Shown here one piece after another: positions 53,464-61,888 of a stretch of DNA of 64,000 bases. Position 1 is the stretch's first letter. Every line of letters begins with the position of its first letter. The position numbers were made by a program, and so were the translations under genes. The DNA comes from Acetobacter thailandicus. Lineage in GTDB: Bacteria > Pseudomonadota > Alphaproteobacteria > Acetobacterales > Acetobacteraceae. A model generated the notes under the pieces. It was given only the letters and a program-made list of their open reading frames with translations, ran no database searches and was not told the origin of the DNA. Location of the stretch: contig NZ_WOSV01000002.1 in assembly GCF_011516655.1 (NCBI RefSeq), positions 454,393-518,392 of the forward strand, in the 5' to 3' direction.

Positions 53464-54723
53464 ATGTCCAGTAAGCATTACTCACTTTTTTCTCTTTTGC
53501 GTGAAACCCTTCGCGGTAATACAGGCTGGAAACCAGCCTGGCGCAAAGCATCTCCTCAATCCTCCTACGATGTCGTCATCGTGGGCGGTGGCGGGCATGG
53601 TCTGGCGACAGCCTACTACCTTGCAAAACGCTACGGCATGCGCCGTATCGCCGTGGTGGAGAAAGGCTGGATTGGCGGCGGCAATGTAGGGCGCAATACA
53701 ACTATTGTGCGCTCGAACTATCTGCTGCCAGGCAATGTGCCTTTCTATGAATGCGCCATGAAGCTGTGGGAAGGGCTCGAGCAGGATATCAATTATAACG
53801 CGATGGTCAGCCAGCGCGGTATCCTCAACCTCTTCCATAATGATGCGCAGCGTAATGCCTATATCCGGCGCGGCAACTCCATGCGCCTGCACGGAGTTGA
53901 TGCAGACATACTCGACGCGGCGGCTGTCAGAGAGAAACTGCCTTTTCTCAATTTTGATAATGCACGCTTTCCCATTCAGGGTGGCCTGCTGCAACAGCGC
54001 GGCGGCACGGTGCGGCATGATGCCGTCGCCTGGGGCTATGCCCGTGCTGCTGACCAGCTCGGTGTAGACATTATTGAAAACTGCGAAGTGACCGGTATCC
54101 GCATCGAAAACGGGCGCACAACCGGGGTTGAGACCTCACGCGGGTTTATTGGTGCAGGTAAGGTTGGCCTCGCCTGTGCAGGTAACTCCTCACGCGTGGC
54201 CGCTATGGCCGGGCTGCGCCTGCCGATCGAAAGCCACGTTCTCCAGGCGTTTGTCAGTGAGGGACTGAAACCCTTTATCGACTGTGTGGTCACCTTTGGT
54301 GCCGGGCATTTTTATGTCAGTCAGTCCGACAAAGGTGGCCTGGTGTTTGGTGGTGATATTGACGGCTATAACTCCTACGCTCAGCGCGGCAACCTGCCTG
54401 TGGTTGAGGATGTTATCTCCGGCGGCATGGCCCTTATGCCCCGCATCGGGCGTGTGCGCCTGCTGCGCCACTGGGGCGGACTGATGGATATGTCGATGGA
54501 TGGCAGCCCCATCATCGACAAAACGCCTGTCGAGCAGCTCTATCTTAATGCCGGCTGGTGCTATGGTGGCTTTAAGGCCACCCCGGCATCAGGGTTGTGC
54601 TTTGCACACCTCCTCGCGCGTGATGAACCGCATGAGGTCGCCACCGCCTTCCGTCTCGACCGTTTTGGTCGTGGCGCGGTTATTGACGAAAAAGGTATGG
54701 GCGCACAGCCCAACCTGCACTGA
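53464..54723 (+). CDS. soxB: Sarcosine-oxidase-type beta subunit (SoxB / MgdA)
   Basis: This FAD/FMN-containing oxidoreductase subunit of 419 residues oxidises the N-methyl group of its substrate. The Rossmann motif VVIVGGGGHGLATAYYLAKR lies at 37-56, and GWIGGGNVGRNTTIVRSNYL follows. The C-terminal region RHWGGLMDMSMDGSPIID closes the DAO fold. In sarcosine oxidase the substrate is sarcosine; in N-methylglutamate dehydrogenase (MgdABCD) it is N-methylglutamate. The mgs-type genes next door favour the latter. The ATG at 53464 overlaps no other gene. Confidence 0.9.
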   Translation: MSSKHYSLFSLLRETLRGNTGWKPAWRKASPQSSYDVVIVGGGGHGLATAYYLAKRYGMRRIAVVEKGWIGGGNVGRNTTIVRSNYLLPGNVPFYECAMKLWEGLEQDINYNAMVSQRGILNLFHNDAQRNAYIRRGNSMRLHGVDADILDAAAVREKLPFLNFDNARFPIQGGLLQQRGGTVRHDAVAWGYARAADQLGVDIIENCEVTGIRIENGRTTGVETSRGFIGAGKVGLACAGNSSRVAAMAGLRLPIESHVLQAFVSEGLKPFIDCVVTFGAGHFYVSQSDKGGLVFGGDIDGYNSYAQRGNLPVVEDVISGGMALMPRIGRVRLLRHWGGLMDMSMDGSPIIDKTPVEQLYLNAGWCYGGFKATPASGLCFAHLLARDEPHEVATAFRLDRFGRGAVIDEKGMGAQPNLH

Positions 54724-54733
54724 GGTTCTCGCC

Positions 54734-55012
54734 ATGCGTATCACCTGCCCTCATTGCGGCTCACGCGGTCTGGAAGAATTCACCTACCGAGGTGATGCCA
54801 CCGTGCGCCGCCCTGCACCCGACGCCCCTCATGACGCCTGGGTTGACTATGTGTACCTGCGCGACAACCCCGCCGGCCTGCACAAAGAGCTCTGGTATCA
54901 TGGTAATGGCTGCCGCTCCTGGATTGTGGCTGAGCGTAACACCATCACGCATGAGATTCACAGCACGAGGCTGGCCACCGAGGCTCTGTCAGAAGAGAAG
55001 TCCGGATCATGA
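54734..55012 (+). CDS. soxD: Sarcosine-oxidase-type delta subunit (SoxD / MgdB)
   Basis: A small zinc-binding subunit of 92 residues. Cys5 and Cys8 (CPHCGSR) with His56 and Cys60 (YHGNGCRSW) form the expected metal site. RRPAPDAPHDAWVDYVYLRD is typical of SoxD. The open frame starts further upstream at 54500, but the ATG at 54734 gives the family length. It lies 10 bp after soxB and overlaps soxA by 4 bp. Confidence 0.92.
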   Translation: MRITCPHCGSRGLEEFTYRGDATVRRPAPDAPHDAWVDYVYLRDNPAGLHKELWYHGNGCRSWIVAERNTITHEIHSTRLATEALSEEKSGS

Positions 55013-58000
55013 ACACTCCCTCAAAGCTTTCCCCGCCAAAGCGCACACGCGCGAACGGGGTCGATACGAGCAAAGCGCTCACCTTCACGTTTGATGGCCG
55101 CGCCTATACGGCTTATGAAGGAGACACCCTGGCCTCAGCCCTGCTGGCAAATAATGTCAGGCTGACAGGCCGGTCATTTAAATATCACCGCCCGCGTGGC
55201 ATTCTCTCTGCCGGGCCGGAAGAGCCAAATGCTCTGATGGAACTGCGTACCGGCGCACGCCGCGAGCCCAACAGCCGCGCTACGGTGACTGAAGTTTTTC
55301 ATGGTCTTTCAGCTGCCAGCCAGAACCGCTGGCCCAGCCTGGCGTTTGATGCGCTGGGGGTAAACGGCCTGCTCTCACCTGTTTTCACCGCAGGGTTTTA
55401 CTATAAAACCTTTATGTGGCCGGCCTGCTTCTGGGAAAAAGTCTACGAGCCCATGATCCGCAATGCGGCTGGTCTTGGCCGTGCTGCCAAAGAAGCAGAC
55501 CCCGACCACTATGAACAGGCTAATGCTTTTTGCGATGTGCTGGTTGTGGGCAGCGGCCCGGCCGGTCTTGCCGCAGCTCTGAGCGCTGCTGAAACCGGTG
55601 CACGGGTTATTCTGTGCGAACAGGATTATCTGACCGGCGGCCGCCTGCGCGCAGAAAATATTACACTTGATAACAAACCCGCATGGCAGTGGGGCGAAGA
55701 GGTGACTGCGCGTCTGCGCGCTATGCCCAACGTGCGCCTTATGACCCGCAGCTGTGTGTTTGGCCGCTATGACGGCGGCACATTCGGTGTGATCGAACGC
55801 GTTGCAGACCACCTGCCTCAGCCAGAAGAAAACCAGCCCCGCCAGCGCTACTGGCGCATTGTGGCAAAACAGTGTGTTGTGGCCACCGGGGCTATTGAAC
55901 GCCCTGTCGTGTTCCCCAACAATGACCGCCCCGGCGTGATGCTTGCCGGTTCTGTCCGCACCTATATTAACCGCTATGGTGTAGCACCCGGCCGCAAAGC
56001 TGTAATCTATACCAACAATGATGACGGCCTGCGCACCGTTACCGACCTTTACCAGGCCGGTGCTGACATTGTGGCTATTGTTGATGCCCGCCCGGTGCCC
56101 TCACCTCTCGCACAAAGCCTGGCACAGCAAACGGGGGCTTTCCTCTTCCCTGGCGGGCGCATCAGCAACACGCTGGGTCGCCTTGGTGTTGCGGCTGCCG
56201 TTATTGGTAACAAAGCCGGCAAAGACCAGCGCTTTGCCTGTGACCTGATTGCTGTCTCCGGCGGGTGGAACCCCGACCTGGCGCTGACAACGCATCATGG
56301 CACACGCCCTGTCTATAATGAGCAGATCGCTGCTTTTGTGCCCTCCATTAAAGCACATGACCTGCATATTGCAGGTATGGTAGCCGGCACACTCACCACG
56401 CGTGACACCCTGCATGAAGGGGCCGAAGCTGGCCGCAAGGCTGCTGCTGCCTGTGGGTTTGACAGTGCGGGTACAACTGAGCTGCCCTCTGCCGGAGTGG
56501 ATGAGACCTATGCCATTCACCCCACCTGGTCAGGTATTGATCAGACCGCGCCGCAAAAAGCTGGTAAAGCATTCATCGATTTTCAGAATGATGTGACCGC
56601 TAAAGACGTTAAACAGGCCGCGCAGGAAGGGTTCCGCTCTGTTGAGCACCTGAAACGTTACACCACACTGGGTATGGCAACCGATCAGGGTAAAACCTCG
56701 AATGTAAACGCCCTGGCAATGCTGGCTGAGTTTACTGACCGGACTATTCCTGAAACCGGCACAACCCTCATCAGGCCGCCGGCACAGCCCGTCACCCTGG
56801 GGGCTATTGCCGGCCCCAACCGTGAAAAACACTTTAAACCCACCCGCCTGCCCCCCACCCACCAGTGGGCAACGGAGCAGAATGCTGTCTTTACCTCTAA
56901 CGGGCTGTGGCAGCGTGCGCAGTGGTATCCACGCGCGGGGGAAACGCACTGGCTTGAAACGGTCAACCGTGAAGTCAACACTGTGCGTAATGCCGTCGGG
57001 TTTTGTGATGTTACGACTTTAGGTAAAATTGACATTCAGGGGCCTGATGCAGCCAGCTTCCTTGAGAAGCTTTATGTTAATGCCTGGCAGAAACTGGCCG
57101 TTGGCCGGGCCCGCTATGGCCTGATGCTCAGGGAAGACGGTTTTGCCTTTGATGACGGCACAACTGCACGCCTCAGCCCCACCCATTATGTCATGACCAC
57201 AACCACCGCCAATGCCGGCCCTGCTATGCAGCACCTTGAGTTCTGCCATCAGGTGCTCTGGCCTGAGCTGGATGTGCAGTTTATCTCAGTGACAGACGAA
57301 TGGGCACAGATTGCTGTAGCCGGCCCGAACTCACGCGAGGTTATCCGCCAGCTGATCGACCCCGCGTTTGACATCTCAAACGAAGCGTTTGGCTATATGG
57401 CCGCAGCAGAAATAACCATCTGCGGCGGGCAGCAGGCCAGGCTGTTCAGGCTCTCTTTCTCCGGTGAGCTGGCCTATGAGCTGGCAGTGCCCGCACGCTT
57501 TGGCGATGCGCTGGCCCGCAGGCTGATGGAAGTGGGTGCCCCTTATGGCATTGCCCCCTATGGCACAGAGGCCCTGGGTGTGATGCGTATTGAAAAAGGC
57601 CACCCTGCCGGGCCTGAACTCAATGGCCAGACCACAGCTCATGACCTTGGTATGGGGCGTATGCTCTCATCCAAAAAAGAGTTTATTGGCAAAGCCATGG
57701 CAGCCCGCCCTGCACTGACAGACCCACGACGCCCCACACTGGTTGGCCTGCGCCCTGTTGTCGCAACAGACGCACTGGTTGCAGGCTCGCACCTGCTGCC
57801 AAAAGGCAGCCCTGCCAGTGCAGAATACGACCAGGGGTGGATCTCCTCCTCCGCATGGTCGCCCACCTGCAACAGCTGGATCGCTCTGGGCTTCCTGTCT
57901 GAAGGGCCTTCGCGCCATGGTGAGATTATTGCCGTGCACAACCCGCTGAGTGGCACTGTCACAGAAGCGGAAATTGTCTCTCCTGTTTTTGTTGACCCCG

Positions 58001-58023
58001 AAGGGAAGCGTCTCCATGCCTGA
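55009..58023 (+). CDS. soxA: Sarcosine-oxidase-type alpha subunit (SoxA / MgdC)
   Basis: This is the large subunit, 1004 residues, the usual length. It has an N-terminal ferredoxin-like/SoxA-A2 region (about 25-110, FDGRAYTAYEGDTLASALL), an NAD-binding pyridine nucleotide-disulfide-oxidoreductase domain (about 175-470, VLVVGSGPAGLAAALSAAE), then a C-terminal GcvT-like folate-binding domain (about 620-1000). The folate domain hands the one-carbon unit to tetrahydrofolate, giving 5,10-methylene-THF. It overlaps soxD and soxG. Confidence 0.94.
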   Translation: MNTPSKLSPPKRTRANGVDTSKALTFTFDGRAYTAYEGDTLASALLANNVRLTGRSFKYHRPRGILSAGPEEPNALMELRTGARREPNSRATVTEVFHGLSAASQNRWPSLAFDALGVNGLLSPVFTAGFYYKTFMWPACFWEKVYEPMIRNAAGLGRAAKEADPDHYEQANAFCDVLVVGSGPAGLAAALSAAETGARVILCEQDYLTGGRLRAENITLDNKPAWQWGEEVTARLRAMPNVRLMTRSCVFGRYDGGTFGVIERVADHLPQPEENQPRQRYWRIVAKQCVVATGAIERPVVFPNNDRPGVMLAGSVRTYINRYGVAPGRKAVIYTNNDDGLRTVTDLYQAGADIVAIVDARPVPSPLAQSLAQQTGAFLFPGGRISNTLGRLGVAAAVIGNKAGKDQRFACDLIAVSGGWNPDLALTTHHGTRPVYNEQIAAFVPSIKAHDLHIAGMVAGTLTTRDTLHEGAEAGRKAAAACGFDSAGTTELPSAGVDETYAIHPTWSGIDQTAPQKAGKAFIDFQNDVTAKDVKQAAQEGFRSVEHLKRYTTLGMATDQGKTSNVNALAMLAEFTDRTIPETGTTLIRPPAQPVTLGAIAGPNREKHFKPTRLPPTHQWATEQNAVFTSNGLWQRAQWYPRAGETHWLETVNREVNTVRNAVGFCDVTTLGKIDIQGPDAASFLEKLYVNAWQKLAVGRARYGLMLREDGFAFDDGTTARLSPTHYVMTTTTANAGPAMQHLEFCHQVLWPELDVQFISVTDEWAQIAVAGPNSREVIRQLIDPAFDISNEAFGYMAAAEITICGGQQARLFRLSFSGELAYELAVPARFGDALARRLMEVGAPYGIAPYGTEALGVMRIEKGHPAGPELNGQTTAHDLGMGRMLSSKKEFIGKAMAARPALTDPRRPTLVGLRPVVATDALVAGSHLLPKGSPASAEYDQGWISSSAWSPTCNSWIALGFLSEGPSRHGEIIAVHNPLSGTVTEAEIVSPVFVDPEGKRLHA

Positions 58024-58603
58024 TCGTCTTCTTGCTACTTCGGCTCTGCCTCAGGAGGCTTACAGGGTCAACGGGATGATGCTCTCCCTCGCGCCACAGC
58101 GGGTGACGGTCAGCATCGGCCCGTTTGCCGGCCGCCTGGGTGAGCTGAACGCCGCCCTGAAAAAAGCCTTTAAGGTTACTCTGCCTGAAGACTTTATAAC
58201 TGTTGCCGGCCCTGATGGCCTGTTATTTACCCGCGCAGCCCATAACCAGTGGCTGTGCAGCGCCCCTGAGGGGACAGACCTGCTGGCCACGCTCAGCACG
58301 GCCTGTCAGTCACTTGCCGCCCTGACAAACCAGAGCGACAGCCGCGTTACCCTGACCCTCTCAGGTAAAGGGGCAGAGAGCATTGTGGCCAAACTGGTCG
58401 CACTCGATCTGCACCCTTCAGTTTTCGTACCAGGACAAACTGCCCTGACCCTCGCCGGGCATGTGCCGGTCATTCTGACCCGTCATACAGACGCGACTGC
58501 ATACGACTTTACCGTTTTTCGCAGCCTGGCACAGAGCCTTCACCATGACATTTTTGCCGCTATGAACGGTGGCATCCCGACTTCGGAACGAGTGTGTCCA
58601 TGA
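58016..58603 (+). CDS. soxG: Sarcosine-oxidase-type gamma subunit (SoxG / MgdD)
   Basis: This 195-residue subunit belongs to the GcvT-related SoxG family. It starts at the ATG at 58016, 8 bp before the end of soxA. Family-like parts are SIGPFAGRLGELNAALKKAF (about 34-53) and the C-terminal TDATAYDFTVFRSLAQSLH (about 161-179). It completes the four-subunit soxBDAG/mgdABCD set. The stop overlaps the purU start by 4 bp. Confidence 0.88.
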   Translation: MPDRLLATSALPQEAYRVNGMMLSLAPQRVTVSIGPFAGRLGELNAALKKAFKVTLPEDFITVAGPDGLLFTRAAHNQWLCSAPEGTDLLATLSTACQSLAALTNQSDSRVTLTLSGKGAESIVAKLVALDLHPSVFVPGQTALTLAGHVPVILTRHTDATAYDFTVFRSLAQSLHHDIFAAMNGGIPTSERVCP

Positions 58604-59478
58604 TTCGCTTTTCCCATACCAACTTCACCTTCATCCTCACTCTCAGCTGCCCTAACCGGCCTGGTATTGTTGCTGCCATCAGCAAAAAGCTGTTTGATAT
58701 AGGCGGCAATATCACCGAAGCCCAGCAGTTCGACTATACTGAAGGCGGGCAGTTCTTCATGCGTATTGTCTTTGACATTCCAAAGTCAGAGACAATTCAG
58801 AACAGCATTGAAGCCGAAATGGCACCTTTGTCAGAAACATTCAAAATGGAATGGACCCTGACAAATATGGACAAGCCCCAGAAGGTGCTTATCCTCGTCT
58901 CTAAATTCGACCACTGCCTGGTTGACCTGCTGTATCGCTGGCGCATCGGGGAGCTGGCCATTGAGCCGGTTGGCATTATCTCAAACCATCCGCTCGAGAC
59001 CTATAAAGATATCGAGTTTTATGGTGTGCCTTTCCATCATCTGCCGATCACAAAAGACACCAAGGCGGAGCAGGAAGCACGCATCTGGGATATTTTCGAG
59101 AAAAGCGGCGCTGAGCTGGCTATTCTGGCACGCTATATGCAAATTCTCTCCAACGAGTTTTCTGCAAAGCTGTCGGGTAAATGCATTAACATTCACCACT
59201 CTTTCCTGCCTGGCTTTAAGGGCGCACGCCCCTACCATCAGGCATTTGAGCGCGGCGTGAAGCTGATCGGAGCCACGGCCCACTACGTTACCAGTGACCT
59301 CGATGAAGGCCCGATTATTGAGCAGGATGTTGAGCGTATCTCTCATGCTGACACGCCAGACGACCTTATTCGTAAAGGGCGTGATATTGAGCGGCGTGTG
59401 CTGGCCCGTGCAGTGCGTTCACATATTGAGCGGCGTTCGCTCATTAACGGTAAAAAAACCATCGTTTTTAACGACTGA
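58600..59478 (+). CDS. purU: Formyltetrahydrofolate deformylase PurU
   Basis: PurU hydrolyses 10-formyl-THF to formate and THF, which lets one-carbon units leave the folate pool. It has 292 residues with an N-terminal ACT domain (about 10-85) and a formyltransferase-fold domain (about 90-290). The catalytic region includes INIHHSFLPGFKGARPYHQA and DEGPIIEQD. The ATG at 58600 overlaps the soxG stop; a GTG two codons earlier is possible. Its place after soxG is typical of clusters that oxidise N-methyl groups. Confidence 0.95.
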   Translation: MIRFSHTNFTFILTLSCPNRPGIVAAISKKLFDIGGNITEAQQFDYTEGGQFFMRIVFDIPKSETIQNSIEAEMAPLSETFKMEWTLTNMDKPQKVLILVSKFDHCLVDLLYRWRIGELAIEPVGIISNHPLETYKDIEFYGVPFHHLPITKDTKAEQEARIWDIFEKSGAELAILARYMQILSNEFSAKLSGKCINIHHSFLPGFKGARPYHQAFERGVKLIGATAHYVTSDLDEGPIIEQDVERISHADTPDDLIRKGRDIERRVLARAVRSHIERRSLINGKKTIVFND

Positions 59479-60374
59479 TGAACATGATCACTCCCCTGGC
59501 CCCGACCATCATTGATGGTAAAGCCGAAGCCGCTGCGCTGACGCAGCAGGTTGCAGCCGAGACCCTGGCTCTGCGGAGCCAGGGGGTTATTCCTGGTCTT
59601 GCTGTGGTTCTTGTCGGAAGCGACCCTGCAAGCGCCATTTATGTGCGCAGCAAAGTGCGCAAAACAGAAGCTGCCGGCATGAAGTCTTTCAGCCACACCC
59701 TGCCTGCTGAGACAAGCGAGGAAGAGCTTCTGACCCTCATCAGGCAACTGAATGCTGACCCTGAAGTGCACGGTATTCTGGTGCAGCTGCCCCTGCCCGC
59801 ACATATTAACCGCGATGCCGTGCTTGACACGATCTCTCCTGATAAAGATGTAGACGGCTTTCACACCGTTAATGCGGGCAAACTCGCTGTTGGCCGCACA
59901 AACGGGCTTATTCCGTGCACACCGGCAGGATGCCTCATCCTTCTTAAGCGGGTCATCTCCTCTTTTGCCGGCCTGCATGCCGTTATTATCGGGTGCTCTA
60001 ACATTGTGGGGCGCCCCATGGGGCGGCTGCTGCTCAATGAAGGGTGCACCGTGGTCATGACACATCTTAAAACACGGGATGTCGCAGCAGAGGCAAGGCG
60101 GGCCGATATTCTGGTTGTTGCCGCAGGCCACGCACATCTGGTGCGTAAAGACTGGGTAAAACCTGGCGCTGTGGTAATTGATGTGGGCATTAACCGCATT
60201 GACACCCCCGATGGCCCTAAAATTACCGGTGATGTTGCCTTTGATGAAGTAGCCGGGCATGCTGCAGCCATCACACCCGTACCAGGTGGCGTTGGCCCTA
60301 TGACCATCGCCTGCCTGCTTAAAAACACCTTACAGGCTGCCAGAGCCCTTACAGACAAGGAGGCATCATCATGA
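59478..60374 (+). CDS. folD: FolD, methylene-THF dehydrogenase/cyclohydrolase
   Basis: FolD oxidises 5,10-methylene-THF to methenyl-THF with NADP+ and hydrolyses it to 10-formyl-THF. The 298-residue protein has the active site YVRSKVRKTEAAG (about 55-67, catalytic Lys) and VHGILVQLPLPAH. The NADP region IIGCSNIVGRPMG (about 169-181) and C-terminal TPVPGGVGPMT are also intact. It overlaps the purU stop by one base and the flavin reductase by 4 bp. This may be a second, catabolic folD copy; the rest of the genome would tell. Confidence 0.95.
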   Translation: MNMITPLAPTIIDGKAEAAALTQQVAAETLALRSQGVIPGLAVVLVGSDPASAIYVRSKVRKTEAAGMKSFSHTLPAETSEEELLTLIRQLNADPEVHGILVQLPLPAHINRDAVLDTISPDKDVDGFHTVNAGKLAVGRTNGLIPCTPAGCLILLKRVISSFAGLHAVIIGCSNIVGRPMGRLLLNEGCTVVMTHLKTRDVAAEARRADILVVAAGHAHLVRKDWVKPGAVVIDVGINRIDTPDGPKITGDVAFDEVAGHAAAITPVPGGVGPMTIACLLKNTLQAARALTDKEASS

Positions 60375-60853
60375 CAGAACAGGCGCTCTTTCGTGAAGCT
60401 ATGTCACATGTTGGCGCAGCCGTCAGCATTATCACCACTGACGGCGAAGCTGGCAGAGCCGGCATGACGGTCTCTGCCGTATGCTCAGTCACTGACACAC
60501 CACCCACTCTGCTGGTGTGCATTAACCGCAACAGCCGCTCGCATCAGACATTTGTTCAGAATGGTGTCATTTGCGTGAATGTGCTCAACACCACGCACCA
60601 GGAACTCTCGGGCCTGTTTGCCAGCAAGGCAGATCAGGAAACCCGCTTTGCTCACACAACCTGGCATACAGGTAAAACTGGCGCACCGGTGCTTGAGGAT
60701 TCAGTTGTTTCCTTTGACTGCACTATCGACAGTATTTCAGAAATCGGCACGCACAGCGTTCTTTTCTGCAAAGTTAAAGACATTACTATCAAAGCTGACT
60801 GTAAGGCTCTGGTCTATTTCCGCCGGGAATACCACGCCCTGGGCGCGGCCTGA
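60371..60853 (+). CDS. Flavin reductase (HpaC/RutF-like)
   Basis: This protein of 160 residues has the split-barrel flavin reductase fold, which makes FMNH2 or FADH2 from NAD(P)H for a partner monooxygenase. Typical parts are REAMSHVGAAVSIITTDG (about 8-25), GMTVSAVCSVTDTPPTLLVC (about 31-50) and GLFASKADQETRF. It overlaps folD by 4 bp. Nothing in the one-carbon pathway needs free reduced flavin, so it most likely serves the luciferase-like monooxygenase at 43.7 kb. Confidence 0.92.
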   Translation: MTEQALFREAMSHVGAAVSIITTDGEAGRAGMTVSAVCSVTDTPPTLLVCINRNSRSHQTFVQNGVICVNVLNTTHQELSGLFASKADQETRFAHTTWHTGKTGAPVLEDSVVSFDCTIDSISEIGTHSVLFCKVKDITIKADCKALVYFRREYHALGAA

Positions 60854-60863
60854 GCAACACTGA

Positions 60864-60893
60864 AAGCTCCGCCATCAGCTGGTGGAGCTTTTA
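60864..60893 (+). terminator. Terminator of the sox/mgd-purU-folD operon
   Basis: An 11-bp stem (60864-60874 with 60880-60890, one G-U pair) is followed by a TTTTATGTTTTT stretch. It lies 10 bp after the flavin reductase stop. Confidence 0.85.
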
Positions 60894-61126
60894 TGTTTTT
60901 ACGTTATTTGCACACCATTAATCTTCTGATGGTCTTATATTTTTTTACCACGTAATCAGAAGAGTGTTTCTAAAACCTCCCCTCACTAAGTTGTGACTTT
61001 CAGGAAACAGTTCCTCTGTTTTTTTGTTAAAATAAACAAAACTGCGACCTCTGCCATTGTCGCAGCACCTCATGTCTGCCAGTTACGCATCTGTAAAATA
61101 TAACTAAAATACAGATTGGCTTAGAA

Positions 61127-61690
61127 ATGTCAGGTAAAGTTTTAAAAGCATCTCTTATCGGAACTCTGCTGCTACCACTTCTTTCTGGTTGTGCGAGCAT
61201 TGTAAGCGGTAGTCACCAGACCATTAAAATTTCAACTAATCCAGCCGGCGCAAAATGTTCTGTTTATCGTGACGGCATGGAAATCGGTTCAATTCAGTCC
61301 ACCCCAGGCACAGTCACTGTGCACCGCAGAAGTGGTGATATTATTGTAGGCTGTATCAAACAAAACTACGATTTCAGCAAAAAAGAAAATGCCTCTGACC
61401 TTAATGGCTGGGTTATAGGTAATATCGGGTTTGGCGGGCTTATCGGCCTTGTTGTCGACCTTTCAACAGGCGCAAACCACGCCTACGACCACAAAATGAA
61501 AATTACCCTCACGCCTCTGCCAGAAGGCGTCGCACCGCCGACTGGTCTGCCTGATATCTATCCCGGGCCAATCACCCGCGCTACTCAGCCAGAAAATTCT
61601 CCTGTAGCAACTCTGCCCGGTGCGTTATTACCTGATCATGTTAATGTTAAGGCTGTTACACCGGATGCTAAAACAAAAATCACACCATAA
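61127..61690 (+). CDS. Hypothetical lipoprotein, 187 residues
   Basis: A signal sequence with lipobox LSGC (Cys22) starts the protein, so it should be a lipidated envelope protein. The mature part begins ASIVSGSHQTIKISTNPAGA, the pattern of a family of small lipoproteins with a PEGA-like beta-sandwich (about 32-85). A glycine-rich, hydrophobic stretch GNIGFGGLIGLVVDLSTGA (about 98-116) follows, then a Pro-rich tail. I know related uncharacterised proteins but no function. It is a single-gene unit flanked by terminators. Confidence 0.8.
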   Translation: MSGKVLKASLIGTLLLPLLSGCASIVSGSHQTIKISTNPAGAKCSVYRDGMEIGSIQSTPGTVTVHRRSGDIIVGCIKQNYDFSKKENASDLNGWVIGNIGFGGLIGLVVDLSTGANHAYDHKMKITLTPLPEGVAPPTGLPDIYPGPITRATQPENSPVATLPGALLPDHVNVKAVTPDAKTKITP

Positions 61691-61702
61691 ATAACCTTCA
61701 TA

Positions 61703-61730
61703 TCCGTTGCTGTCATAGTGCAGCAACGGA
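61703..61730 (+). terminator. Terminator after the lipoprotein gene
   Basis: A perfect 10-bp stem (TCCGTTGCTG at 61703-61712 with CAGCAACGGA at 61721-61730) is followed by CAAGGCCTTTTCCTT. It lies 13 bp after the stop. Confidence 0.75.
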
Positions 61731-61888
61731 CAAGGCCTTTTCCTTACACCGCCATATCAGCAGGCGATGCTCAGATTTTACGCCCCGCCTGGCAGCCATG
61801 CCATTTGCGCTATATCAAGGACAAATTAAAAACATAGAGTTATGCCTGAGTTTCATCCGTTTTTCATTCATACGGAAAGGCATATATC

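Noticed and set aside
59343..60260. 305-codon minus-strand frame opposite folD
   Set aside because: Antisense to folD, whose motifs are all intact; composition (Cys, His, Asn rich) is not protein-like.
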